Source of the DNA: CAVPWP01 sp050789285
Lineage (GTDB): Bacteria > Pseudomonadota > Alphaproteobacteria > Rhodobacterales > Rhodobacteraceae
Direction of reading: 5' to 3'
Length of the DNA stretch: 64,000 nt
Assembly (NCBI RefSeq): GCF_050789285.1
Contig: NZ_JBOUVX010000001.1
Location: 1-64,000 of the forward strand
A program made the translations under genes and the position numbers. The notes under the pieces were generated by a model, which ran no database searches, had not been told where the DNA came from, and worked only from the letters and a program-made list of their open reading frames with translations. Each line of letters opens with the position of its first letter. Position 1 is the stretch's first letter. Positions 17,430 to 25,472 of the stretch are shown piece after piece.

Positions 17430-18374
17430 TCAGCGCGGGGGCACGACCTCGTAACCCGGTTCCTCGGGCTCGTCGTCGACCATTTCCGAGGGAAAGCCCG
17501 GCGCGGTGATCGACAGCCCTGTCGCTTCCTCGAGGCGTTCGATGATGCGGTCGGATTGGGCGCGCTCGCCATAGCGGGCGATGCCGTCGTCGAAGATCGA
17601 CACCATGAGAGGGCTGATCTCCAGCGGCACGCCCCGGTCCCGGGCGATCTTCTGGAACAGGCCGATGTCCTTCTTCACGAGGTCCATGGTGAAGTTGATG
17701 TCGCGGCATCCGTTCAGGATCATCTGGCTTTCGGTCTCGTGCACGAAGGACGTGCCCGACGAGATGCGGATCGCCTCGTATGTGGTCGACAGGTCCATGC
17801 CCGCGGCCTTCATCGTCACCAGCGCCTCGCAGCAGGTCAGCAGGTTGGCGGTGGCGAGGTAGTTCGTCATCACCTTCAGCGTGCTCGCCGTCCCAAGGGG
17901 GCCGGTGTGCAGGATCCGCCGCCCAAGGATGCGCAGAAGCGGGAAGACCCGGTCGAAGGTGGCGCGCTCGCCGCCCATGAAGATCGAGATATTGCCGGTG
18001 TCCGCGCGGTGGCAACCGCCCGAGACGGGGCATTCGGCCGCCTCGCCGCCGCGGGCTGTGACTTCGCCCCCAAGGCGGACCATCTCGCCCGCGTCGGTGG
18101 TCGACATCTCCATCCAGATCTTGCCGGCGCCGACCTCGGGCAGCATCTCTTCCACCACGGCGCGGCAGGCCGCGGGCGAGGGCAGACAGGTGATGACCAC
18201 GTCGCAATCGCGCATCATCGCGGCGGGGCCGCCGCCGTCGCGCGCGCCCCGCGCGACGAACTCCGCGACCGCCGCGGGGTCGAGGTCGTGAACCCGCAGG
18301 TCGATCCCGTTGCGCAGAAGCGATCCGGCAAGCTTTCCGCCGACGCTGCCCAGACCTATGAACCCGACCTTCAT
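17430..18374 (-). CDS. NAD(P)-dependent oxidoreductase, 3-hydroxyisobutyrate dehydrogenase family
   Basis: 314-residue beta-hydroxyacid dehydrogenase. The dinucleotide-binding GFIGLGSVGGKLA is at residues 4-16, the substrate-loop motif is CPVSGG near residue 118, and the catalytic lysine is in STLKVMTNYLATANLL. GGGAG lies upstream of the ATG at 18374. It follows the second MttB gene by 30 bases in the same direction, so the two are probably an operon. The substrate is a 3-hydroxy acid of unknown nature; family members include tartronate semialdehyde reductase and 3-hydroxyisobutyrate dehydrogenase. Confidence 0.88.
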   Translation of the reverse strand: MKVGFIGLGSVGGKLAGSLLRNGIDLRVHDLDPAAVAEFVARGARDGGGPAAMMRDCDVVITCLPSPAACRAVVEEMLPEVGAGKIWMEMSTTDAGEMVRLGGEVTARGGEAAECPVSGGCHRADTGNISIFMGGERATFDRVFPLLRILGRRILHTGPLGTASTLKVMTNYLATANLLTCCEALVTMKAAGMDLSTTYEAIRISSGTSFVHETESQMILNGCRDINFTMDLVKKDIGLFQKIARDRGVPLEISPLMVSIFDDGIARYGERAQSDRIIERLEEATGLSITAPGFPSEMVDDEPEEPGYEVVPPR

Positions 18375-18404
18375 CTCGTCTTTCTCCCTGTTCCGTGATC
18401 CATG

Positions 18405-20045
18405 TCAGAAATCCGTGGGCGCCCCGCCTTCGGCCTTGCGACGCTTGACGAAATCGCCAAGCTCGTCGCGGATCGCCGCGTCCATCGGTGGCGGCGTGAA
18501 GCCTTCGACGATCTGGCGATAGATGCCGTGGGCGCGCGCGATCGTGTCGACCGCGCCGTCGCGTTCCCACGCCTCGAAGTTGCGCCAGTCGGACACGAAA
18601 GGCGCGTAGAAGGCGTGCTCATAGCGGGCCTGGGTGTGGGCGATCCCGAAGAAATGCCCGCCCGCGCCGACCTCGCGGATGGCCTCGAGCGCAAGGTCAT
18701 CGGGGCCGGTCGCGGTCACGACCGGGTCGAAGTAGCGCTGGATCATCTGCAGCATCTCGCAGTCCATCACGAACTTCTCGGGGCTGGCGATCAGGCCGCC
18801 CTCAAGCCAGCCGGCCGCGTGATAGACAAGGTTGCTGCCCGATTGCACCGCCGCCCACAGGCTGTTGCAGGTCTCCCACATGGCCTGGGCGTCGGGAATG
18901 TTCGCCGTGCAGACCCCCGACGAGCGCAGCGGCAGGCCATAGCGCCGCGCAAGCTGCCCGGTCATCTGGGTGGCGCGCATGTATTCCGGCGTTCCGAAGG
19001 CCGGCGCGCCCGAACGCATGTCGACGTTCGAGGTGAAGGTGCCGATCGCCACCGGCGCGCCGGGGGCGGCGTATTGCAGAAGCGCGATCGCCGACAGCGC
19101 CTCGGCGATGGACAGCGCCACGGCGCCGGCCATCGTGACCGGGGCCATCGCGCCGGCCAGGGTGAAGGGCGTCACCACCACTGGCTGACCGCGCCGCGCC
19201 AGACGAAGCGCGCCGTCGATCATCGGGAAATCGTGGCGCAGCGGCGAGACCGAGTTGATGTTGGTGAACATGCGCGGGGCGGCATCGAAGTCCGCGTGGC
19301 TGAGGCCGGCGGCGATCCGCACCATCTCCATCGCGTCCTCGACCCGCTCGCGGCCAAGGCTGTAGGCGTGGCAGACCTTGTCGGTCAGCACGAGCTTCTG
19401 CTCGATGCAGTCCAGATGCCGGACCGAGGCGTGGATATCCACCGGCTCGACAGGATAGCCGCCCGCGACGTGGATGCAGTTGAACGCCTGCGTCAGCATC
19501 AGGAATTCGCGGAAGGTCTCGAAATCGCCGGTGCGCTTGCCGCGCACCATGTCCCAGGCGCTGGGCGGGGACGAGACGTTGACGAAAGCCAGGTGACCGT
19601 CGCCGATCGGGACCGCGCGTTCGGGGTTGCGGGGCGTGATGGTGAAGGCGCCCGGCGCACGGGCCAGCATCTCGGTCACGAAATCCGAGTCCATCCGCAC
19701 GTTCTGCCCCTCGACGCGGCAGCCTGCGGTACGGAAAAGGCCAAGCGCCTCGTCGTTCAGGAACTCGATCCCGATCTCAGACAGGATGCGCATCGCCGTA
19801 AGGTGCAGCGCCTCGACGCCCTCGTCGTCCAGTGGTTCGGTGGGCCGGTCGGTGTTGAGCGGCACACGCCAGGGCATCTGGTCAAGCCGGAAGACGTCGG
19901 TCCGCCGCTGGTTGCCGCCGCGACCCCCGCCCCGGCGGCGGCGCTCCGGCGCGGATCCGGACGTCGGCTCAAACGTGGGCTCGGGCACAGCCTCCGGTAC
20001 GGGCTCCGGCAAGGACCCGGGGGCAGAGATGTCCTGAGGCTGCAT
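18405..20045 (-). CDS. MttB-family (trimethylamine methyltransferase-like) protein 2, non-pyrrolysine
   Basis: 546-residue paralogue of the MttB protein at 11029, also without an internal amber codon. The core from about residue 45 aligns along its length (shared SNVDMRSGAPAFGTPEY, HAAGW and RRKAEGGAP). The N-terminus carries an extra low-complexity leader: a Pro-Glu-Val stretch (about residues 10-32) and an Arg/Gly-rich segment RRRRGGGRGG (about 36-45). I chose ATG 20045 (MQPQDIS); the open frame continues upstream into the XRE gene region without similarity. It is flanked by an XRE regulator upstream and an oxidoreductase downstream. Probably a corrinoid-dependent or otherwise unknown quaternary-amine methyltransferase. 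Confidence 0.87.
   Translation of the reverse strand: MQPQDISAPGSLPEPVPEAVPEPTFEPTSGSAPERRRRGGGRGGNQRRTDVFRLDQMPWRVPLNTDRPTEPLDDEGVEALHLTAMRILSEIGIEFLNDEALGLFRTAGCRVEGQNVRMDSDFVTEMLARAPGAFTITPRNPERAVPIGDGHLAFVNVSSPPSAWDMVRGKRTGDFETFREFLMLTQAFNCIHVAGGYPVEPVDIHASVRHLDCIEQKLVLTDKVCHAYSLGRERVEDAMEMVRIAAGLSHADFDAAPRMFTNINSVSPLRHDFPMIDGALRLARRGQPVVVTPFTLAGAMAPVTMAGAVALSIAEALSAIALLQYAAPGAPVAIGTFTSNVDMRSGAPAFGTPEYMRATQMTGQLARRYGLPLRSSGVCTANIPDAQAMWETCNSLWAAVQSGSNLVYHAAGWLEGGLIASPEKFVMDCEMLQMIQRYFDPVVTATGPDDLALEAIREVGAGGHFFGIAHTQARYEHAFYAPFVSDWRNFEAWERDGAVDTIARAHGIYRQIVEGFTPPPMDAAIRDELGDFVKRRKAEGGAPTDF
18981..19028. repeat. 48-nt near-identical segment shared by the two MttB genes (copy 2)
   Basis: Partner of 11596-11643, differing at one base. 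It encodes the same invariant peptide in the second MttB paralogue. Confidence 0.8.
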
Positions 20046-20110
20046 CGTCGGGCCCTTCTGGCGTCTTTCCGGACGAAGGCTAGGGGCGTGCGCGGGGCGG
20101 GGGCAAGGTG

Positions 20111-20125
20111 ACTGTAGACAACAGT
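20111..20125. promoter_or_regulatory. inverted repeat ACTGT-N5-ACAGT upstream of MttB 2
   Basis: Perfect 5-base arms around AGACA, lying 66 bases upstream of the MttB 2 start and just after the XRE gene. It is a candidate operator or promoter element. The minus-strand reading contains TACAGTC, also present at 14745-14751. Confidence 0.35.
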
Positions 20126-20149
20126 GCGCGGCGTGGAGGGGGCAGGAAC

Positions 20150-20992
20150 TCAGTCGTCGCGGACCTTGACCTTGCGGACGAACGCGGCCGCCTCGTGGGC
20201 GTGGACTTCGGCCGCCCGGATGTGGCCGTCGAAGCTTTGCGCGATCTCGCGGATTAGCCGCTTGGAGCGGACCAGCAAATACACCTCGCCCGCATAGATC
20301 GCCGCGCGGTGATAGCCGAACAGTGTCATCGGCGGCGCGAAGCGGCTGCGCCCGTCGAAAAGATACATTCGGAAGGCGGGGTAAAGCTCGTCCACCGTGT
20401 CGGCGATATGCGCAAGCTGCGCCGCACGCGCCCGCGCGCCAAGCCCGCGCCAGACGCCCCGGCCTTCGGCGAAGATCTCGAAGGTCTGGAAGGGCATGCA
20501 CATCTCGATGTCGGCCTCCGGCGCGCGCGAATAGCTCAGCCGGCTGCGCGTCTGCGCCTGGAGCCTGCGGTGTTCCTGTTCGGAGGCGCGCGCCTGGAAG
20601 GCGATGATCTCGGGCGTGCGCATCAGGTCGGGCAGTTGCGCGGGGACATAGCGGATCTTGTGGCCCATCGCCTCGCGGTGCCAGCGCTCCATCGCGGTGC
20701 GGCTTTCCTCGTCAAGCGCGGCCTCGGTCTCGACCGCGTCAAGCATCTGGGTCACCGACCCGGTGTCCTCGCTGAGGCCCAGCAGCCAGTCGGTCGAGAT
20801 CTGGAAGCGGTGCGACAGGGCAAGCAGCGTCTCGGCGCGCGGCAGACGCGGCGACTGGCCCGACATCAGTTGCGACAGAGCCGACCGATCGACCCCGATC
20901 GCCGCGGCGAAGGCCGAGCGGCTGAGACCCGACTGTTCCTGAAGCCGGGTCAGGCGGGCGCGGAACAGGGCCGAGGCGTCACGTTTTCCCAT
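20150..20992 (-). CDS. XRE family transcriptional regulator
   Basis: 280-residue DNA-binding protein. An N-terminal Cro/CI-type helix-turn-helix spans about residues 13-70 (LSRSAFAAAIGVDRSALSQLMSG). The remaining 200 residues are a ligand- or oligomerisation-type domain I do not recognise. GGAAGGAAGG precedes the ATG at 20992. It reads toward the second MttB gene about 100 bases downstream, and a strong inverted repeat lies just upstream of it, so it probably regulates itself and the MttB 2 operon, and perhaps the divergent desaturase operon. Confidence 0.85.
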   Translation of the reverse strand: MGKRDASALFRARLTRLQEQSGLSRSAFAAAIGVDRSALSQLMSGQSPRLPRAETLLALSHRFQISTDWLLGLSEDTGSVTQMLDAVETEAALDEESRTAMERWHREAMGHKIRYVPAQLPDLMRTPEIIAFQARASEQEHRRLQAQTRSRLSYSRAPEADIEMCMPFQTFEIFAEGRGVWRGLGARARAAQLAHIADTVDELYPAFRMYLFDGRSRFAPPMTLFGYHRAAIYAGEVYLLVRSKRLIREIAQSFDGHIRAAEVHAHEAAAFVRKVKVRDD

Positions 20993-21010
20993 GCGGACCT
21001 TCCTTCCAGA

Positions 21011-21049
21011 TTGTAGAGTTCAGTAAACGAAATTCATTGAACTCTGCAA
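21011..21049. promoter_or_regulatory. 12-base inverted repeat between XRE and desaturase genes
   Basis: Arms TTGTAGAGTTCA (21011-21022) and TGAACTCTGCAA (21038-21049) match in 11 of 12 positions with a 15-base spacer. The stretch is clearly AT-richer than the surrounding DNA and lies 18 bases upstream of the XRE start codon, in a divergent intergenic region of 147 bases. The best reading is an operator for the XRE protein that controls both directions. Confidence 0.6.
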
Positions 21050-21139
21050 ATGTTCCGTGAAGTGGTGAGAACACTCGTGTTGTCGCGCGATGGGAAAGGC
21101 GTAACAGTTTCGTCATGTTTCCGGACCTGAAGGTGCCGC

Positions 21140-22141
21140 GTGCCGCGCGTTGAGTGGCTGACCCTTGCGATGCTGCTGCTCTGCTATGGTCTGTGGACTG
21201 TCGCCGGGCTGGCGATCTGGCCCGTCGCGCCTGTGGCGGCTCTGGCGCTGATGGCGGTGATGGCGGCACTGCATTCGTCGCTGACGCACGAATGTCTGCA
21301 CGGGCATCCGACCCGAAGCCGGCGCGCGAACGAGCTTCTTGCCAGCCTGCCGCTGACGATCTTCTATCCCTACCGCCGTTACCAGGCGCTGCATCTTGCG
21401 CATCACAACGACGAACGCATCACCGATCCCTTCGAGGATCCCGAAAGCTACTACGTCGCAAGGTGGCGGCACGCGCGGATGCCGGGCTGGCTGCGGGCGG
21501 TTCTGGTGGTCAACAACACCTTTGTCGGCCGCGTCGTCCTTGGCCCCGTCCTTGGCGCAGCGGGCTTCCTGCGCGACGAGGCGCGACTTCTGGCGGATGG
21601 GCGTCGTGATGTGCGGCGGGCCTGGCTTCTGCACCTTGCCGGGCTTCTGCCAGTGCTGGCGCTGGTCCAGGCCTTCGGCATCCCGATCTGGGTTTACGTG
21701 GTGGGCGTGGCCTGGCCCGCGCTGTCGCTGATCTCGATCCGCACCTTCGCCGAACACCGCTGGCACGAGGCGCCCGAAGGCCGGACGATCATCGTTGAAC
21801 GCTCACCCCTGTCGTGGATTTTTCTCAACAACAACCTCCACATCGTGCATCACCAGATCCCCTCGGCGCCCTGGTATGCCTTGCCCGCGCTGTACGCGGC
21901 CCGCGCGGCGCACTGGCGCGACCTCAACCGGGGCTACGTCTATCCGGGCTACGGCGCGCTGTTCCTGGCCCATGCCCTGCGCCCGAAAGAGCCCGTGGTG
22001 CATCCCGCGTTGCAACGCGAGGCCCCCGTGACCGACATTGGGCCCGAGACGCTTCTGGCCCCGGCGCAGGATCTGATCTCAGGCCTGTCGCCCGACAACG
22101 ACCCCGGCGCACCGCGTCCGGGCGGCGAGCGGGCGGCATGA
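21140..22141 (+). CDS. membrane fatty acid desaturase family protein
   Basis: 333-residue integral-membrane di-iron enzyme. The histidine boxes are HECLHGH, HLAHH and HIVHH in the usual order, with hydrophobic segments at about residues 6-50 and 150-205. It introduces a double bond or hydroxyl group into a lipid or related chain. The start is GTG at 21140, preceded by GAAGGTG. It overlaps the following PhnD-like gene by 4 bases (ATGA), which ties it to the DMGDH operon. The substrate is unknown; a methylated-amine compound or an amine-containing lipid is possible from the context only. Confidence 0.87.
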   Translation: MPRVEWLTLAMLLLCYGLWTVAGLAIWPVAPVAALALMAVMAALHSSLTHECLHGHPTRSRRANELLASLPLTIFYPYRRYQALHLAHHNDERITDPFEDPESYYVARWRHARMPGWLRAVLVVNNTFVGRVVLGPVLGAAGFLRDEARLLADGRRDVRRAWLLHLAGLLPVLALVQAFGIPIWVYVVGVAWPALSLISIRTFAEHRWHEAPEGRTIIVERSPLSWIFLNNNLHIVHHQIPSAPWYALPALYAARAAHWRDLNRGYVYPGYGALFLAHALRPKEPVVHPALQREAPVTDIGPETLLAPAQDLISGLSPDNDPGAPRPGGERAA

Positions 22142-22845
22142 GCGTCGTTGCCACTCTGCCGATGTATGACTGGCCCGAGACACGAGGGGCGGTCGAGGCC
22201 TTCTATGCCGCGCTGCGCGCGCAGGTGCCCGAGCTACCGCCACAGATCAGCCGTCCCGACAGCGAGGCGGCGCTCAACGCGCTCTGGCGCGACCCGGCCC
22301 TGCTTCTGGGCCAGACCTGCTGGGGGCCGCTCCGGCACGGCCTGTCCGACCATGTCGAGGTACTGGCGCAGCCGACCTACGACGACGTGCCGGGCGGACG
22401 CGGGATCTTCTACCGGTCGGCCATCGTGATGCGCGAGGGTCCGGAGCGGCATCCGCCAGTGGCCGCCGGGGCCGTGCTGCCCCAGGGCCTTGCCGCGCTG
22501 CGCCCGGCGATCAACGGGCCGCGATCCCTGTCGGGCGCGATCGCCCTGTCCGAGGACCTGTCCGATCCCGGGCTTGCGGCGCGGGCGCTGGTCACGGGAA
22601 GCCACCGCGCTTCGGTCCGGGCCGTGGCCGATGGCCTGGCCGACTTCGCGGCGATCGACTGCCGCAGCTGGGCCCTGGCGCTGGCGCACGAGCCCGCGGC
22701 CCGGGGCCTGACCGTCGCGGGCTGGACTGCGCTGCGTCCGGGACTGCCCTTCATCACCAGTCGCCGGACGCCACCGGCGCTTCGCGTGCGCCTTGCCGCC
22801 GCTCTTGTCGGGCTTGGCGCCGAACGACCGGCCTTAGCGGCCTGA
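22138..22845 (+). CDS. PhnD-like periplasmic-binding-fold protein without signal peptide
   Basis: 235-residue protein with similarity to the phosphate/phosphonate ABC binding-protein fold: an N-terminal LPMYDWPET stretch, GQTCWGPLR in the middle, and the hinge-side SGSHRASVRAVADGLADFAAIDC-type region (written here in part as SHRASVRAV and DFAAID). Unlike true binding proteins it starts directly in the fold with no signal peptide, and no phosphonate permease is near. It may act as a cytoplasmic ligand sensor or chaperone. It overlaps the desaturase stop (ATGA) and is 39 bases before the DMGDH-like gene. Function uncertain. Confidence 0.7.
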   Translation: MSVVATLPMYDWPETRGAVEAFYAALRAQVPELPPQISRPDSEAALNALWRDPALLLGQTCWGPLRHGLSDHVEVLAQPTYDDVPGGRGIFYRSAIVMREGPERHPPVAAGAVLPQGLAALRPAINGPRSLSGAIALSEDLSDPGLAARALVTGSHRASVRAVADGLADFAAIDCRSWALALAHEPAARGLTVAGWTALRPGLPFITSRRTPPALRVRLAAALVGLGAERPALAA

Positions 22846-22884
22846 CCACGCCCCGGCCCACCGGCCGGAAGGAGAGAGACGACC

Positions 22885-25434
22885 ATGACACGAACCTACC
22901 GCGCAGTGGTCATCGGTGGCGGCGTCGTCGGATGCTCGGTCCTGTACCATCTTGCGAAGGCCGGCTGGACGGACGTGCTGCTGATCGAGCGGTCGGAACT
23001 GACCTCGGGGTCGACCTGGCACGCGGCGGGGGGCTTTCACACGCTGAACGGCGACCCGAACGTGGCCCGCCTTCAGGCCTACACGATCTCGCTTTACGAG
23101 GAGCTCGAGCGGATCTCGGGGCAGTCCTGCGGCCTGCACCTTGTCGGCGGCGTGCAGATGGCCGACAGCCCCGAGCGCATGGACTTCCTGCGCATGGCCC
23201 ATGCGCGTGGCCGCTACCTGGGCATGGAGACCGAACTCATCACCCCGTCCGATGCGAAGGCGATGTTCCCGCTGATGGACGAACGGCACTTCGTCGGCGC
23301 GCTCTGGGATCCGGTCGAAGGGCACCTTGATCCCTCGGGCACGACGCAGGCCTACGCGAAGTCCGCCCGCATCCTTGGCGCCGAGATCGAACTGCGCAAC
23401 CCGGTGGTCGAGCTGACGCAGGACGCCGACGGCATGTGGAACGTCGTCACCCGGAACGGCACGATCCGGGCCGAGCACGTGGTGAACGCGGGCGGTCTCT
23501 GGGCGCGCGAGGTCGGTCGGATGGCCGGGCTCGAACTGCCGGTCCTGGCCATGGAACACATGTACCTGCTGACCGAACCGATGCCCGAGGTGATCGAATT
23601 CAACCAGTCCACGGGGCGCGAACTTGTCCACGTGATCGACTTCAAGGGCGAGATCTACACCCGCCAGGAAGGGCAGGGGATCCTGCTTGGCACTTACGAA
23701 AAGGCCTGCAAGCCCTGGTCGCCGGTGCAGACGCCCTGGGAGTTCGGGCACGAGCTTCTTCAGCCCGACCTCGACCGGCTTGCGCCCTCGCTCGAGATCG
23801 GGTTCCGCCACTTCCCGCCCTACGAGAAGGCCGGCATCAAGCAGATCATCAACGGCCCCTTCACCTTCGCGCCCGACGGCAACCCGCTGGTCGGGCCGGT
23901 GCCGGGCCTGACGAACTACTGGTCGGCCTGCGCGGTCATGGCGGGCTTCAGCCAGGGCGGGGGCGTGGGGCTGGTGCTCGCCAACTGGATGACCACGGGC
24001 GACCCCGGCCACGACGTGTTCGGGATGGACGTGGCCCGGTTCGGAGACTGGGCGACGCTGCGCTATACCAACGCCAAGGTGCGCGAGAACTATTCGCGCC
24101 GCTTCTCGATCCGGTTCCCGAACGAGGAACTGCCCGCGGGCCGGCCGCACCGCACGACGCCGATCTACGATCTTCTGGTGCGCGACGCCCATGCGGTGAT
24201 GGGCGACAGCTGGGGGCTCGAGGCGCCCTTGTGGTTCGCGCCCAGCGCCGACGAGGCGCATGACGTGCCCAGCTTTCACCGGTCGAACGACTTCGCCCAT
24301 GTCGGCGCCGAGGTGCGCGCGGTGCGCGAGGGCGTCGGCGTGACCGAGATCGCCAACTTCGCGAAATATGAGGTCACGGGGCCGGGGGCCGAGGCTTTCC
24401 TCGACCGGCTGATGACGAACCGCCTGCCCAAGCCCGGGCGGCTTGTCCTGACCCCGATGCTCAACCCGCAGGGCAAGCTCATCGGCGATTTCACCATCGC
24501 CCGCGCGGGGGACGAGCGGTTCCTGATCTGGGGCTCTCTCGCCGCCACGAAGTATCACTTGCGCTGGTTCGGGGCGCATCTGCCGAAGGACGGATCGGTC
24601 CGGGTGACAGCGCTGGAGACCGATCTTGTCGGCCTGTCGATCGCCGGGCCGAAATCGCGCGAGGTGCTGGCCGCGCTGGTCGATGGCGATGTTTCCAACG
24701 GCGCGTTCCGTTTCCTCGATTTCCGCGAGATGGACGTGGCCGGGGCCCCCGCCATGGTCAACCGGATCACCTATACCGGCGATCTCGGCTACGAGATCTG
24801 GATGAAGCCCGCCTTCGAGCGGCGGATCTATACCGCGATCAAGACGGCCGGCGCCCCGCACGGCATCCGCGATTTCGGGCTGCGCGCGCTTCTGTCGATG
24901 CGCTTCGAAAGGAACTTCCCGACGTGGTTCGCCGAGCTTCGCCCGATCTACGGGCCGATGGAGGGGGCGATGGAGCGTTTCGTGGCCTACGACAAGCCGG
25001 GCTTCGTCGGACGTGAGGCCGCCCTGGCCGAGCGCGACGCCGGCCCCCGCCTGCGACGGGTGACGCTGGTCGTGGACGCCGACGGGGCAGACGCGATCCA
25101 CGACGAGCCGATCTGGGCGCGCGTGGGCGACCGGGACTTCGGCACCATCGCCGCGCCCCATGGCCACGGCGCCCCGCGCTTCGACGCCACCGGAAAGACG
25201 TTGCCCGCCCCGATCCCCGCCCGCGACGGCGACTGGCGCGTCGTCGGCTGGGTCACCTCGGGCGGATACGGCCATTCGGTGGCGCTTTCGCTGGCCCAGG
25301 GCTATGTGCCCTCTGCCCTCGCCACCCGGACCGAGGCGGGGGTCTTCGAAGTCGAGATCCTTGGCCAGCGCCGCGCTGCCCGGATCATGCCCCAGCCCCC
25401 CTTCGACCCGACCGGCGCACGGATGCGCAGCTGA
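22885..25434 (+). CDS. DMGDH/GcvT-type FAD-dependent dehydrogenase
   Basis: 849-residue two-part enzyme of the dimethylglycine dehydrogenase family. The N-terminal FAD domain has VVIGGGVVGCSVLYHL (residues 8-23) and His46 in SGSTWHAAGG, the position that carries covalent FAD in DMGDH and sarcosine dehydrogenase. The C-terminal half, from about residue 425, is a GcvT-like tetrahydrofolate domain that collects the one-carbon unit. GGAAGGAGAG precedes the ATG. It probably N-demethylates an N-methyl amino acid; dimethylglycine or sarcosine are only the best-known substrates. It lies in a run with a desaturase, PhnD-like protein, alcohol dehydrogenase and enolase-superfamily gene. Confidence 0.9.
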   Translation: MTRTYRAVVIGGGVVGCSVLYHLAKAGWTDVLLIERSELTSGSTWHAAGGFHTLNGDPNVARLQAYTISLYEELERISGQSCGLHLVGGVQMADSPERMDFLRMAHARGRYLGMETELITPSDAKAMFPLMDERHFVGALWDPVEGHLDPSGTTQAYAKSARILGAEIELRNPVVELTQDADGMWNVVTRNGTIRAEHVVNAGGLWAREVGRMAGLELPVLAMEHMYLLTEPMPEVIEFNQSTGRELVHVIDFKGEIYTRQEGQGILLGTYEKACKPWSPVQTPWEFGHELLQPDLDRLAPSLEIGFRHFPPYEKAGIKQIINGPFTFAPDGNPLVGPVPGLTNYWSACAVMAGFSQGGGVGLVLANWMTTGDPGHDVFGMDVARFGDWATLRYTNAKVRENYSRRFSIRFPNEELPAGRPHRTTPIYDLLVRDAHAVMGDSWGLEAPLWFAPSADEAHDVPSFHRSNDFAHVGAEVRAVREGVGVTEIANFAKYEVTGPGAEAFLDRLMTNRLPKPGRLVLTPMLNPQGKLIGDFTIARAGDERFLIWGSLAATKYHLRWFGAHLPKDGSVRVTALETDLVGLSIAGPKSREVLAALVDGDVSNGAFRFLDFREMDVAGAPAMVNRITYTGDLGYEIWMKPAFERRIYTAIKTAGAPHGIRDFGLRALLSMRFERNFPTWFAELRPIYGPMEGAMERFVAYDKPGFVGREAALAERDAGPRLRRVTLVVDADGADAIHDEPIWARVGDRDFGTIAAPHGHGAPRFDATGKTLPAPIPARDGDWRVVGWVTSGGYGHSVALSLAQGYVPSALATRTEAGVFEVEILGQRRAARIMPQPPFDPTGARMRS

Positions 25435-25472
25435 CACGCCCACACTTACCCCTGGACCGGACACATATCCCC

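Noticed and set aside
11029..20045. Pyrrolysine-encoding MttB genes
   Set aside because: Neither MttB frame has an internal TAG codon, and no pylT/pylS-like genes were noticed.
22834..25464. 876-codon open frame on the minus strand
   Set aside because: Exact antisense of the DMGDH-like gene, which has complete motifs; the reverse translation has none.
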